DNA of 64,000 nt from Novosphingobium sediminicola (lineage in GTDB: Bacteria > Pseudomonadota > Alphaproteobacteria > Sphingomonadales > Sphingomonadaceae), in assembly GCF_014196525.1 (NCBI RefSeq), contig NZ_JACIDX010000002.1, positions 186,001 through 250,000 of the forward strand. The letters are read 5' to 3'. Position numbers and translations under genes: made by a program. The notes under the pieces are model-generated. The model made no database searches. It was not told the DNA's origin and saw only the letters and a program-made list of their open reading frames with translations. Of this stretch, positions 54,379 through 63,837 are shown piece after piece; positions within the stretch are counted from its first letter, which is position 1, and the number at the start of each line of letters is the position of its first letter.

Positions 54379-55008
54379 ATGGCGAGCTTAGAAAAGAGCC
54401 GTTATGCTGCATGGGGAGGCGGCGCTGGAGGCATGGCCAATACTGAACTGGAGCGTCATCTTCGTATGTCCCTGTGGGTCGCCAAAGAGATCCTGCCCCA
54501 TGAATCACGCATTCGCGGCTGGTTCAGGCGTAATCGCATTTCGCCCGAGGATACGGACGAATTGCTGCAGGAAGCCTATTGCCGCCTTGCCACCATCGAC
54601 GCTTTCGAGGCCATCGCATCGCCGCCGGCCTATTTCTTTTCTATCGCACGCAATCTTCTGGCCAAGAAATTGCGGCGGCCGCAGGTCGTCTCGATCGAAT
54701 CCTTTTCCGAAATCGACAGCACGATCCAGTTTGACAATGACGATATGGAAGATGCCGCCCACCTGCGCCATGCCAGCGCCAAGTTGCGCGGCCTGATCGC
54801 GGGCCTGCCCGACCGCTGCCGCCGGATCGTTGAATTACGCAAGATCGAGGGATGGTCGCAAAAGGAGATCGCATCGCATCTGGGCATCACGGAAAAGGCG
54901 GTGGAAAAGCAGGTCTGGCTGGGTGTGCGCGCGATACGCGAGGCATGGGAAAGGAAGGCCCGCCCCGGCAATATGGCCGCAGAACGCCTTGAAAGGGTTG
55001 TACCATGA
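54379..55008 (+). CDS. FecI-like ECF sigma factor
   Basis: A 209-aa ECF sigma factor. Region 2: IRGWFRRNRISPEDTDELLQEAYCRL and AYFFSIARNLLAKKLRR; region 4: LPDRCRRIVELRKIEGWSQKEIASHLGITEKAVEKQVW. The start is uncertain (54379, 54433 or 54466); the 54433 ATG has GGAGG too close to it. The stop overlaps the FecR gene by 4 bases (ATGA). It is divergent from the tannase operon; the shared 166-base gap is AT-rich and may hold both promoters. It could drive the downstream receptor and perhaps the operon. Confidence 0.88.
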   Translation: MASLEKSRYAAWGGGAGGMANTELERHLRMSLWVAKEILPHESRIRGWFRRNRISPEDTDELLQEAYCRLATIDAFEAIASPPAYFFSIARNLLAKKLRRPQVVSIESFSEIDSTIQFDNDDMEDAAHLRHASAKLRGLIAGLPDRCRRIVELRKIEGWSQKEIASHLGITEKAVEKQVWLGVRAIREAWERKARPGNMAAERLERVVP

Positions 55009-55961
55009 GCATGGCATTCGAAAACAGCGATGATGCCGTCGCCTATTGGGTCGCCCGGATCGACGCGGGCGATCTGACGCCAGAGGAAACCGCAAGGTGG
55101 CAGATGTGGCTGGATGAGGACCCTTCGCATCGCGGCAAACTGCTGCGCACACAGGCGATCTGGATGTCGCTGTCGCAAACCGAAGATCAGGCCGCGCCCG
55201 AGGATGAAGCCCCGGTCCGCGCGCCTCTGTGGCAAAGGCGCTCCTTTCTGGGCGGCGCGGCGGCGGCGGGATTGGCGGCGGTCGGCGGGGCCTATTTCCT
55301 GCTGGATCGCGACCAGACTTTTTCGACGCGCAAGGGCGAGGTGCGCCGCGTGCCGTTGATCGATGGATCGGCGATGACGATGAATTCCGACACCGGCGTT
55401 TCGGTGCGAATGGAGCGCAACCGCCGCATGGTCTCGCTGGCGCGAGGCGAGGCATGGTTCGAAGTGGCCAAGGACCCGGCGCGGCCGTTTGTGGTCAATG
55501 CGGGCAATATGGTCACACGCGCGGTCGGCACCGCTTTTTCGGTGCGCCGCCATGAAAATGCGGTCGAGGTGATGGTGACCGAAGGCGTGGTGGAAACATG
55601 GTCGCCCGATCGCGCCGATCAGCGCCTGCGCCTCAAAGCCGGACAAAGGGTCGTGGCCACCGACAGCGCGATCATCCATTATCGTCCCTCGCAAAGCGAG
55701 CAGGTCGAACGCGCGCTGGCATGGCGAACGGGCGAGATCGATCTGGCCGGCAACACGCTGGCCGATGCCGCCGAAGAGTTCAATCGCTATAACACGCGCC
55801 AGTTGCTGATCGCGGACCCGGAGATTTCGGGGGAACAGATAGCTGGCGTTTTCCGTATGAATGATCCAATGGGCTTTGCCGAGGCGGTCAAGGCCAGCCT
55901 TGATCTGAAGGTGGACATATCCGACCCGACAGTCATCCGGCTGGAACGGAAAACACGATAA
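55005..55961 (+). CDS. FecR-like anti-sigma factor
   Basis: A 318-aa inner-membrane protein: cytoplasmic DUF4880 part (AVAYWVARIDAGDLTPEETARWQMWLDE), a transmembrane segment (SFLGGAAAAGLAAVGGAYFLL), the periplasmic FecR domain (STRKGEVRRVPLIDGSAMTMNSDT, LARGEAWFEVAKDPARPFVV) and a C-terminal STN-like part (ALAWRTGEIDLAGNTLADAAEEFNRYNT). The start overlaps the sigma stop. It is paralogous to the FecR at 34284, with which it shares length and most motifs. The receptor follows after 102 bases. Confidence 0.9.
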   Translation: MSMAFENSDDAVAYWVARIDAGDLTPEETARWQMWLDEDPSHRGKLLRTQAIWMSLSQTEDQAAPEDEAPVRAPLWQRRSFLGGAAAAGLAAVGGAYFLLDRDQTFSTRKGEVRRVPLIDGSAMTMNSDTGVSVRMERNRRMVSLARGEAWFEVAKDPARPFVVNAGNMVTRAVGTAFSVRRHENAVEVMVTEGVVETWSPDRADQRLRLKAGQRVVATDSAIIHYRPSQSEQVERALAWRTGEIDLAGNTLADAAEEFNRYNTRQLLIADPEISGEQIAGVFRMNDPMGFAEAVKASLDLKVDISDPTVIRLERKTR

Positions 55962-56063
55962 GAATGAGGTTATGGGGGCGTTCCGGCGCCTTCCATGGGG
56001 AGAAATTGCGGCGCAGCCCCGCAAAGGGGCAACCGCATGGCAGGATGGGGGTAGGCCGACAGC

Positions 56064-59000
56064 GTGTTGGGCCAAAGGTCAGGCATAGGCGTTTCATGCG
56101 CCGCCTTGTGCGCGGCATTTTGCGCGGCCACGCCCGCTTTCGCGCAGACGCAGACCTATGCCCTTCCCGCCCAGCCGGTGGAAACCGCGATTGCCGCCAT
56201 TGCTCACCGGGCGCATATTCAGATCGTCGCCTCGCAACGGCTGATTCGGGGCAAATGGGCGCGGCCGGTCAATGGCGATTTCACGGTCGATGAAGCGCTG
56301 GCCCGGATGCTTCAGGACACCGGGCTGACGCTGCGCGTGATCGCCAGGCGCACCTACGCCATTGTTCCCGCCCCTCCCACCACGCCCCCCTTGCCGCCAG
56401 TGGAAACGGAACTGCCCGCACATCGCCCCCTGCATCTGTCGCCGCCCCGCACCGAACCCGCATTCCATCGTCCCGAACCTATGCCCATGCTCAGCGGGTC
56501 GGGCATTATCGTGACGGGATCGCGCCTGATCCACACGGGCAGCACGCCGCCCACGCCCACGCTGATCCTGCCTGCGGGCGAGATGTTGCAGGCCCATCCG
56601 GGCGGGATCATTGATGCGCTCAACACCATTCCGGCGATCAGCGGGTCGATCAACACAACATCCAATGTGAACACCGGCGGCTTCAACATGCTCAATCTGC
56701 GCGGCATAGGATCGCTGCGCGGGTTGATCCTGCTCGATGGCCGCCGCATCGGGCCGACGCAGGCGCAGGGGCAGGTCGATGTCGATGTCATCCCGCAAAT
56801 CCTGCTCAAACGGGTCGATGTGGTGACGGGCGGGGCCTCGGCCACCTATGGATCGGACGCGGTATCGGGCGTGGTCAATTTCATCAGCGACACCGATTTT
56901 ACCGGCTTCAAGGCCGAGGCGCGCGGCGGCATTTCGCAATATGGCGACGATGCCAAGGCGGGCCTTGGCGCCGCATGGGGCGCCCGCTTCGCTTCCGACA
57001 AGGGCCATGTCGAGATCGGCTATGAATTCTCCGACAACCGGGGTTTTCTGCGCGCAAGTCGTCCTTTCCTCAACAATTACGCCAGCATGGTGGGTCTGGG
57101 CACGGCGGCAGCGCCCTACAGCCTTGCCTATGGCACCACGCTCAATTCGGCCAGTTTTGGCGGTTTGATCAACTCGGGACCGCTGGCCGGATTGCAATTC
57201 GCCCAAAACGGCGTGCTCTCCACCTTTCAGCCGGGCACGCCCACCACGACCGCCGCAGTCAATATCGGGGGCGACGGCGCCTATTTTCAAGGCTCGACCG
57301 CAGGCTCCGCGCTGACCACCCATCGCAGCATGGCGCGGCTCGATTATGCCTTCAGCGATGGGCTGAAATTCCATGCCTCGGCTATATTCAGCGCGTTCAA
57401 ACAGAGCTACACCCAGCAGAACCCTTATTTCAGCCGCATCGCCATCGGCTATAACAATGCCTATCTGTCCGGCGTGCAGCAGCCCTATCAGGCCATCATC
57501 GCCGCGCAGGGCGCGGGCGAGAGCTTTCAGTTCTCGAAACTGGATCTGGCGCTGCCTAATTATCGCTACAATGCGCTGGAATCCTATTACAATATCGATG
57601 CCGGGCTGGAGGGCAGGCTGGGTCGTTTCGAATGGAGCGTCGATGGCTATCGCACCCTTTCGACCCAGACGATCCGCAACAACAACGGCATCAATCTGCA
57701 ACGCTTCTGGGCCGCGATTGATGCGGTGGATGCGGGCGGCAAGACAGTGTGCCACGCCGCGCTCAGCAACCCGGCCTATGCCGGTTGCGTGCCGCTCAAC
57801 CTGTTCGGCCCTTCCTCGGAACAGGCCGCCGCCATCGCCTATATCTCACAGCCGACTATGGTCAATTACCGCTATGTCACCAACGATGTGAACGCCAGCA
57901 TCAAGGGTCGCCTGTTCGATCTGCCCGCCGGTCCGGTCAAAGCGGTGCTGGTGGGCGAATGGCGGCGGCTGACCTATGAGGTGGGATCGAATGCCGCGCC
58001 CGATGATCCGATGGATTGCGCAGGGATCGAGTTCAACTGTCTCAACACACCCTATGCGCTGCGCTATATGGGCGATCAGAATGCCCCCCTGCCGCAGGTC
58101 AGCCAGACCGTGCGCGAAATCGCCACCGAGCTGGAGGTGCCCCTTATATCGGGACAGCCCCTGATCCGCTCGCTCTCCTTCAACGGCGCGGCGCGCTATA
58201 CCCATTATGACACCAGCGGCAGCGTGGGGACGTGGAAACTGGGGCTGGTGTGGAAAGTGTCGGATGCGCTCACTCTGCGCGGCACGCGTTCGCGTGATAT
58301 CCGCGCGCCCAACCTCTATGATCTGTTCCGCCCCGCCACGATCAGCACCACCAATTACACCGATCTGCACACCAACACATCGGGCATTGCCATCCAGTTG
58401 TCGCAAGGCAACTCCGATCTGAGACCGGAAGAGGCCGATACTCTGACACTGGGCGGGGTCATTCGGCCTGCTTTCCTGCCCGGTCTCACCCTGTCGGTGG
58501 ATTATTACTCGATCCAGATCGATCAGGCGATCGTCGGCATCGGCGCCTTTCAGCCCGCCACGCAGGCCGCCTGTGAAAATTCCGGCGGGACGGCTTCGGT
58601 CTGCGCGCTCTATATCCGCCCCCTGCCCTATTCCGACACCAGCCCGGCCAATTATCCCACGCTGCTGCTGGCCCAGACCTATAATGTCGCCTCGCTTTCA
58701 ACGCAGGGGATGGACATAGATGCGCGCTATGAAGCCCGGATCAGGGACCATCCCCTGACCATCCGCGCGCTGATCACCTATCAGCCCACGCTGCGCTATA
58801 ACAATGGCGTTGCGGGCGTGGTCGATGTGGGCGGAGCGGCCGATGGCGTGGGCGCGCTGCCCCCCATTCCCGATATCAAAAGCACGATCAGCCTGTCCTA
58901 TGCGCCGTCGGACAATTGGCTGATCCGGCTGCAAAACCGCTATCGCGGGGCTATGCGCCAGCACGGCGATTCCTCGCTGGTTTTCAGCACCGGCCCGGTC

Positions 59001-59210
59001 CGATCCACCACCTATTTCGACATCAATGTCCAGCATACGATCAACCGCTGGGCCACCGCCTTTATCAACGTCCAGAACCTGTTCAACAAGGCGCCCGCCG
59101 TCTTTGCCAGCACCGGCGGATCGACCCAGATGAACTATCTGGGCGGCTTTGCGCAGGGCGATGACATTGAAGGGCGCCATATCAGTTTCGGCATTCGCAC
59201 TCGTTTTTGA
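56064..59210 (+). CDS. FecA-like TonB-dependent receptor with STN domain
   Basis: A 1048-aa receptor, the same length as the one at 35311. GTG start at 56064 followed by a signal peptide (LGQRSGIGVSCAALCAAFCAATPAFAQ), an STN domain (about 30-105: YALPAQPVETAIAAIAHRAHIQI, VIARRTYAIV), a Pro-rich linker, the plug IIVTGSRLIHTGSTPPTPTLIL, NLRGIGSLRGLILLDGRR, VDVVTGGASATYGSDAVSGVVNF and a barrel ending GRHISFGIRTRF. It should both transport a ligand and signal to FecR 55005. Its plug and mid-barrel segments resemble the operon receptor at 51348, suggesting related ligands. Confidence 0.93.
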   Translation: MLGQRSGIGVSCAALCAAFCAATPAFAQTQTYALPAQPVETAIAAIAHRAHIQIVASQRLIRGKWARPVNGDFTVDEALARMLQDTGLTLRVIARRTYAIVPAPPTTPPLPPVETELPAHRPLHLSPPRTEPAFHRPEPMPMLSGSGIIVTGSRLIHTGSTPPTPTLILPAGEMLQAHPGGIIDALNTIPAISGSINTTSNVNTGGFNMLNLRGIGSLRGLILLDGRRIGPTQAQGQVDVDVIPQILLKRVDVVTGGASATYGSDAVSGVVNFISDTDFTGFKAEARGGISQYGDDAKAGLGAAWGARFASDKGHVEIGYEFSDNRGFLRASRPFLNNYASMVGLGTAAAPYSLAYGTTLNSASFGGLINSGPLAGLQFAQNGVLSTFQPGTPTTTAAVNIGGDGAYFQGSTAGSALTTHRSMARLDYAFSDGLKFHASAIFSAFKQSYTQQNPYFSRIAIGYNNAYLSGVQQPYQAIIAAQGAGESFQFSKLDLALPNYRYNALESYYNIDAGLEGRLGRFEWSVDGYRTLSTQTIRNNNGINLQRFWAAIDAVDAGGKTVCHAALSNPAYAGCVPLNLFGPSSEQAAAIAYISQPTMVNYRYVTNDVNASIKGRLFDLPAGPVKAVLVGEWRRLTYEVGSNAAPDDPMDCAGIEFNCLNTPYALRYMGDQNAPLPQVSQTVREIATELEVPLISGQPLIRSLSFNGAARYTHYDTSGSVGTWKLGLVWKVSDALTLRGTRSRDIRAPNLYDLFRPATISTTNYTDLHTNTSGIAIQLSQGNSDLRPEEADTLTLGGVIRPAFLPGLTLSVDYYSIQIDQAIVGIGAFQPATQAACENSGGTASVCALYIRPLPYSDTSPANYPTLLLAQTYNVASLSTQGMDIDARYEARIRDHPLTIRALITYQPTLRYNNGVAGVVDVGGAADGVGALPPIPDIKSTISLSYAPSDNWLIRLQNRYRGAMRQHGDSSLVFSTGPVRSTTYFDINVQHTINRWATAFINVQNLFNKAPAVFASTGGSTQMNYLGGFAQGDDIEGRHISFGIRTRF

Positions 59211-59259
59211 AACCGGGAAAGGAAATTGGCTGGAAGGAAATTCCGGGAATGCGGCTCAT

Positions 59260-59274
59260 TGAGAATGAATTGCA
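59260..59274 (+). promoter_or_regulatory. Candidate Fur box upstream of the siderophore receptor
   Basis: TGAGAAT-G-AATTGCA fits the 7-1-7 Fur consensus TGATAAT-N-ATTATCA at 10 of 14 positions, with a nearly perfect left half. It ends 14 bases before the receptor start at 59289, overlapping the region where RNA polymerase or the ribosome would bind. Position before an iron receptor supports it; no experimental evidence. Confidence 0.5.
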
Positions 59275-59288
59275 TTAACGGAGATCCC

Positions 59289-61451
59289 ATGGCCCTGCCT
59301 CTTCCCAGCAACTCCCGTGCGGCCAGCGCCGCGCTCCTTCCGGCGCTGGCCTGCGCTTTACTGCCCCGGATCGCCCATGCCGATACCGAAGCGTCCCCCG
59401 CCATCATCGTTCACGGCCAGATGGCGGAAAATCGCATCAGTCTGGAAAAAATCGAAACATCCCAGATTGATACACCTCAATCGCTGACCGTGCTGAACCA
59501 AGATGAATGGCAGGCGCGCGGCGTCAACAATTTGGCCGATGCGCTGCGGATGGTGCCGGGCATCAGCCTTGGCGCGGGCGAGACAAGCTGGCAGGGCAAC
59601 AATGCCTCGCTGCGCGGTTTTACCACGCGCGACGATATGTTCCTCGATGGCATGCGCGACTTTGCCTATTATTATCGCGATCCGTTCAACAGCCAGAGCA
59701 TCGAGGTGCTCAAAGGCCCGGCAGGTATCCTGTTTGGCCGGGGATCGACCGGCGGCGTCATCCATCAGGTCAGCAAGGCGCCCGAAAGCGCCGCCTCAAC
59801 CGCCGTTTCACTGGCCGCAGGCACGGATGACACGCGCCGCGCAACCCTCGACGCCAACCAGCCATTGGGCGACCATGGCGCGCTGCGGGTCAACGCTATG
59901 GGCCATACCTCGCATGTGGCGGGGCGCGACGAAGCTCTCAACCGCCGCTGGGGCATCGCGCCCACGCTGGCGCTGGGCATGGGCACCGACACCCGCCTCA
60001 CCCTGTCCTATCTGCATCAGGAAGAGCACAACCGGCCCGATTACGGCATTCCATGGTTCAACGGCGCCCCGGCTCCGGTCGCGCGCAGCAATTACTATGG
60101 CTTTTCCGACGATTACCTGAACACCACCGTCAATATAGTGACGCTCAAGCTGGAGCATGATGTCAGCAACCATCTGAGCCTGCGCAACCGGACGCGCTAT
60201 TCCTCGGCCGACCGCAGTTTTCGCACCTCCGAAGCGGCGGTTCCCACCGGCATTGCCGCCACCACGCCGCTTGAGGCGATCACCGTCACCCGCAACGAAT
60301 TTTCCGGGCAAAGCAGCGATCTATTCCTGCAAAATCAGACCGACATCACCGCGAATTTCAAGACCGGCGCATGGGACCATACGCTGGTCGGCGGGATCGA
60401 ACTGGGGCAGGAAGTGCCACGCCCGACCTATATCTTCCACACCGGCGTGATCGCCACCAATCTGGCCAATCCCCTGCCGCAGGCCTTTGCCGAAACCTCC
60501 TCCTATGTCCGGCTGCACGCTCATGCGCGCGCCGCGACGCTGGGCCTCTATGCACTTGACACGATCAGGATCGGCGAAGGCTGGATCGCCATCGCGGGCC
60601 TACGCTGGGACCGCTATAAGGCGCATTATCAAAGCACAGGCTATAGCGCCACCGGCGCGCAGAGCAGCAGCACCGACCAATCGCCGGTCAATCGCAAACT
60701 CTCGCTGCGCGGGGCGTTGGTCTATAAGCCCGCCGCGAATGGCTCGCTCTATCTCAGCTATGCCGACAGCTTCAATCCATCCGCCGAAGGGATCACCAGC
60801 ATGATCTCTTCGGGCCGCTCGGTGGCGCAGGCCAATCTTGACCTCCGGCCCGAAACCGGACGGGTGATCGAGGCGGGGGTGAAATGGAGCCTGCTAAGCA
60901 ATCGCCTGATGGCCAGCGCGGCGGTGTTTGACACGATCAAATCGAATGTGCGCGTGCCCGATCCGGCCAATTCGGCCTTCAACCTCAATGGAGGGCGCCA
61001 AAGGTCGCGCGGGATGGAGCTGGAGATTTCCGGCAATATCACCGCGCGATGGAGCCTGCGCGCCGGCTATGCCTATCTGGACACGGCAACCCTGTGGAGC
61101 GCCAATCCCGACGCATCGGGCTCGCCCCGCATCGGCGCGCCGCTGCCGCTGGCCCCGCGCCACAGCGGCAGCCTGCAAAGCGATTATGCCTTTACGCCTC
61201 GCCTGTCAGCCGGTCTGGGCCTGTTGTTTCAATCGAGCAGGCTGGGCCAGAACACCAATGCCTCCTATCTGGTGGCCCCCGGCTATGCCACACTGGAGGC
61301 CCGGGCGCGCTATGAGGTCGCGCCCGGTTTCGATGTGCAGATCAATGTCTCCAACCTCACCAACGCGCTGTATTACGATCAACTGCACCCCTTTCACGTG
61401 ATCCCCGGCGCGGCGCGCAGCGCGCTCATCACGCTGGGCTGGAAAGGATAG
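59289..61451 (+). CDS. TonB-dependent siderophore receptor (Fiu-like)
   Basis: About 720 aa. Signal peptide (PLPSNSRAASAALLPALACALLPRIAHA), plug with the siderophore-receptor pattern IDTPQSLTVLNQDEWQARGVNNLADALRMVPGISLGAGE, ASLRGFTTRDDMFLDGMRD, IEVLKGPAGILFGRGSTGGVIHQVSK, and a barrel ending SALITLGWKG. This is the family of catecholate receptors such as Fiu/PiuA. The start at 59289 has GGAG 5-6 nt upstream. PiuC-type dioxygenase starts 4 bases after the stop, as in Fiu-YbiX and PiuA-PiuC pairs, supporting an iron role. A candidate Fur box lies just upstream. Confidence 0.92.
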   Translation: MALPLPSNSRAASAALLPALACALLPRIAHADTEASPAIIVHGQMAENRISLEKIETSQIDTPQSLTVLNQDEWQARGVNNLADALRMVPGISLGAGETSWQGNNASLRGFTTRDDMFLDGMRDFAYYYRDPFNSQSIEVLKGPAGILFGRGSTGGVIHQVSKAPESAASTAVSLAAGTDDTRRATLDANQPLGDHGALRVNAMGHTSHVAGRDEALNRRWGIAPTLALGMGTDTRLTLSYLHQEEHNRPDYGIPWFNGAPAPVARSNYYGFSDDYLNTTVNIVTLKLEHDVSNHLSLRNRTRYSSADRSFRTSEAAVPTGIAATTPLEAITVTRNEFSGQSSDLFLQNQTDITANFKTGAWDHTLVGGIELGQEVPRPTYIFHTGVIATNLANPLPQAFAETSSYVRLHAHARAATLGLYALDTIRIGEGWIAIAGLRWDRYKAHYQSTGYSATGAQSSSTDQSPVNRKLSLRGALVYKPAANGSLYLSYADSFNPSAEGITSMISSGRSVAQANLDLRPETGRVIEAGVKWSLLSNRLMASAAVFDTIKSNVRVPDPANSAFNLNGGRQRSRGMELEISGNITARWSLRAGYAYLDTATLWSANPDASGSPRIGAPLPLAPRHSGSLQSDYAFTPRLSAGLGLLFQSSRLGQNTNASYLVAPGYATLEARARYEVAPGFDVQINVSNLTNALYYDQLHPFHVIPGAARSALITLGWKG

Positions 61452-61455
61452 GCCG

Positions 61456-62139
61456 ATGACCGCCTATCCCCTCACCATCCCCGCCGTGCTCGATGCGGCG
61501 GAATTGGCACAGTTGCGCGCCATCCTCTTAGCCGGGCCGTGGGAGGATGGTCTGGCCACCGCCGGTCCCCTTTCCGCGCCGGTCAAGCGCAACCGGCAAT
61601 TGCCCGAACAATGCCCCGCCGCGCGCGAGGCAGGGGCGATCATCAGTGCAGCGCTGGGGCGCCATGCCTTGTTCATGTCCGCCGCGCTGCCCGCCCGCAT
61701 CGCGCCGCCCATGTTCAATCGTTACCGCGCGGGCGAAGCCTATGGCGCGCATATCGACGGCGCGCTGCGCCAATCGCAAGGCTTGCGGATACGCACCGAC
61801 CTGTCGGCCACGCTCTTTCTGACCCCGCCGCAGGATTATGAGGGCGGCGCGCTGTCCATCACGATGGGCGCCATGCCGCTGGATATAAAGGGCAAGGCGG
61901 GCGACATGATCCTCTACCCTTCCTCCACCATCCATGCGGTCGGCCCGGTCACATCGGGCGAACGCCTGTCCTGCTTCTTCTGGGTCCAGAGCATCCTGCG
62001 CGATCCCATCCAGCGCCAGACCCTGTTCGAACTCGACCGCGCCATTCAGGGCCTTGCCGCCTGCCCTGTCCCGTCCGAAACGCTGCTGGGTTTTAATCAG
62101 ACCTATCACAATCTGGTGCGCATGTGGGCCGATGGATAG
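61456..62139 (+). CDS. piuC: Fe(II)/2-oxoglutarate-dependent dioxygenase, PiuC/YbiX family
   Basis: A 227-aa cytoplasmic PKHD-type hydroxylase. The 2-His-1-Asp iron site is visible in AYGAHIDGAL (His, Asp) and YPSSTIHAVGPVTSGERL (distal His and the 2-oxoglutarate-binding Arg). Family motifs RTDLSATLFL, YEGGAL and SCFFWVQS are present. In other bacteria this gene is iron-regulated and paired with a catecholate receptor; its biochemical substrate is not settled. It starts 4 bases after the receptor stop, so the two form an operon. Confidence 0.92.
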   Translation: MTAYPLTIPAVLDAAELAQLRAILLAGPWEDGLATAGPLSAPVKRNRQLPEQCPAAREAGAIISAALGRHALFMSAALPARIAPPMFNRYRAGEAYGAHIDGALRQSQGLRIRTDLSATLFLTPPQDYEGGALSITMGAMPLDIKGKAGDMILYPSSTIHAVGPVTSGERLSCFFWVQSILRDPIQRQTLFELDRAIQGLAACPVPSETLLGFNQTYHNLVRMWADG

Positions 62140-62255
62140 GCGCGTCCCTGCCGATAATTCCCAATGGCCCGCGTCATGTTTTCTATCCCATGGCGCAGGC
62201 CCCCGCCCCCTATAGCGCGGATAGGGCCGCAAAAGGGGCGGGCAAGGAGAGCAAT

Positions 62256-62804
62256 GTGGCGCGCGCGCCGGAAAACCGGACCGACACCGATGGCGCGGGC
62301 GCGAATGGCAGAATGCTGACCACCATGGCTCAGCGTTATCGCTCCGCGCTCAATGCCTATTTCCGGCGACGGGTCGATCCCCCGCATGAAAGCGAGGATC
62401 TGACACAGGATGTCCTGCTGCGCCTTGCCGCGCGCGATGGGGCCACCGATGTGCGCGCGCTGCAGCCCTATATCTTTCAAACCGCCAGCAATGTGCTCAA
62501 TGATTACTATCGGCGGCGGGCCGCGCGCGGCGGCGCAATGATCGACAGCTATTGTGAGGAACTCCACGCGCCCGCCGATATCTCGCCCGAACAGGCCATG
62601 CTGGGACAGGAAGCGATGGATCGTTTAAGCCGGGAAATCGCCGCCCTGCCCGACCGGGCGCGACAGGCCTTTCTGCTTTTCCGCTTTGAAGGTATGCGTC
62701 AGGCCGATATTGCCCGCCATATGGGCATCTCGGTCAGCGCGGTTGAAAAACTCATCAAACGGGGCATGACAGGCATCGCATCGGCCTTGGCGGAGGGGGA
62801 CTGA
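62256..62804 (+). CDS. FecI-like ECF sigma factor
   Basis: About 182 aa. Region 2: ALNAYFRRRVDPPHESEDLTQDVLLRL, YIFQTASNVLNDYYRRR; region 4: LPDRARQAFLLFRFEGMRQADIARHMGISVSAVEKLI. GTG 62256 is chosen because AAGGAG lies 6 nt upstream; a longer frame from 62124 overlaps the piuC stop. It is less related to the other two sigma factors, being the classical FecI type seen with iron receptors. The FecR gene follows after 5 bases. Confidence 0.88.
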   Translation: MARAPENRTDTDGAGANGRMLTTMAQRYRSALNAYFRRRVDPPHESEDLTQDVLLRLAARDGATDVRALQPYIFQTASNVLNDYYRRRAARGGAMIDSYCEELHAPADISPEQAMLGQEAMDRLSREIAALPDRARQAFLLFRFEGMRQADIARHMGISVSAVEKLIKRGMTGIASALAEGD

Positions 62805-62809
62805 GCACG

Positions 62810-63808
62810 ATGGGCAGCAAGACAAACCCCATCGAGGACGAGGCCGCAGACTGGATGCTGCGCGCGCAACTGGGCATGGATGCCGACGAACGAGGCCGCT
62901 GGCAGGCATGGCTTGATCGCGATCCGGCGCATAGGGCCGCCTATGACAGGCTGGCCCGCGCATGGTCGGCGCTGGATCAACTGGCCGAGGACCCGGCGAT
63001 GCTGGCCATCCGCGAACAGGCCAGGCGACCGATGACGGCCAATGATGATCGTCCGCCGCGCCGCTGGTGGGGCATAGCGGCGGCGGCCTCGCTGCTGCTG
63101 CTGGCCGGAGGCGGATGGTGGTGGACGCAAAGCGCGCCCGAACCGCTGGTGTTTTCGACCGGCCATGGCGCCATGCGCAGCCTTGCTCTGGCCGATGGTT
63201 CGCAACTGATGCTGGACGCTGAAAGCCGGATCAGCGTCACTATGACGCCCCGCCGCCGCCTGATCCGACTGGAGAGCGGACAGGCCTATTTCAAGGTCGC
63301 CCATGATGCGGCCCGCCCCTTTGTGGTGACCGCAGGAACCCGCGCGGTGGTCGCGCTGGGCACCGAATTTGATGTGAAGGCGCGCGATGGCCTGATTACC
63401 GTGGCCCTGACGCAGGGGCGCGTGCGGGTGGGCGATGCGCAAACAGATAAGGCGGCCCTGCGCCCCGATAGCGGGGCGGCGGGCACCGAACTCTCTGTCG
63501 GCCAGACCCTGACCTATGACAACCGCACCGGCATCAGCCGTCTGGCCGCCAACAGCGCCGAGGCGGCCGCCGATTGGCGCACAGGGCGGCTGCATTTCGA
63601 CCATACGCCGCTTTCCAGCGTGGTGTCCGACATCAACCGCTATGCACCCACGCCGATCCGGCTGTCCGACCCGGCGCTTGGCGCATGGCCGGTCAGCGGG
63701 GTGTTTCGCGCCGATAATGCGCAAGGGCTGCTCGATGCCCTGCCCCTGCTTTTCCCCGTCCGGGTGGAGCGGCGGGCCGATGTCATCCTGATCCGCCGCG
63801 CCGAATAA
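62810..63808 (+). CDS. FecR-like anti-sigma factor
   Basis: A 332-aa inner-membrane protein. N-terminal cytoplasmic anti-sigma part (AADWMLRAQLGMDADERGRWQAWLDRDPAHRAAYDRL), transmembrane helix (WWGIAAAASLLLLAGGGWWW), periplasmic FecR domain (TGHGAMRSLALADGSQLMLDAES, LESGQAYFKVAHDAARPFVV) and a C-terminal part with VVSDINRYAPTPIRL. It pairs with the sigma factor 5 bases upstream. The next gene (63907) is probably the receptor it senses. Confidence 0.9.
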   Translation: MGSKTNPIEDEAADWMLRAQLGMDADERGRWQAWLDRDPAHRAAYDRLARAWSALDQLAEDPAMLAIREQARRPMTANDDRPPRRWWGIAAAASLLLLAGGGWWWTQSAPEPLVFSTGHGAMRSLALADGSQLMLDAESRISVTMTPRRRLIRLESGQAYFKVAHDAARPFVVTAGTRAVVALGTEFDVKARDGLITVALTQGRVRVGDAQTDKAALRPDSGAAGTELSVGQTLTYDNRTGISRLAANSAEAAADWRTGRLHFDHTPLSSVVSDINRYAPTPIRLSDPALGAWPVSGVFRADNAQGLLDALPLLFPVRVERRADVILIRRAE

Positions 63809-63817
63809 TTTTTCGAG

Positions 63818-63837
63818 TCCGCCATGTGCGGATTTTT
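63818..63837 (+). terminator. Small terminator-like hairpin between FecR and the next gene
   Basis: TCCGC (63818-63822) pairs with GCGGA (63828-63832) around CATGT, followed by five T residues (63833-63837). It lies 10 bases after the FecR stop and 69 bases before the next start, like the hairpin at 35270-35287. Confidence 0.6.
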
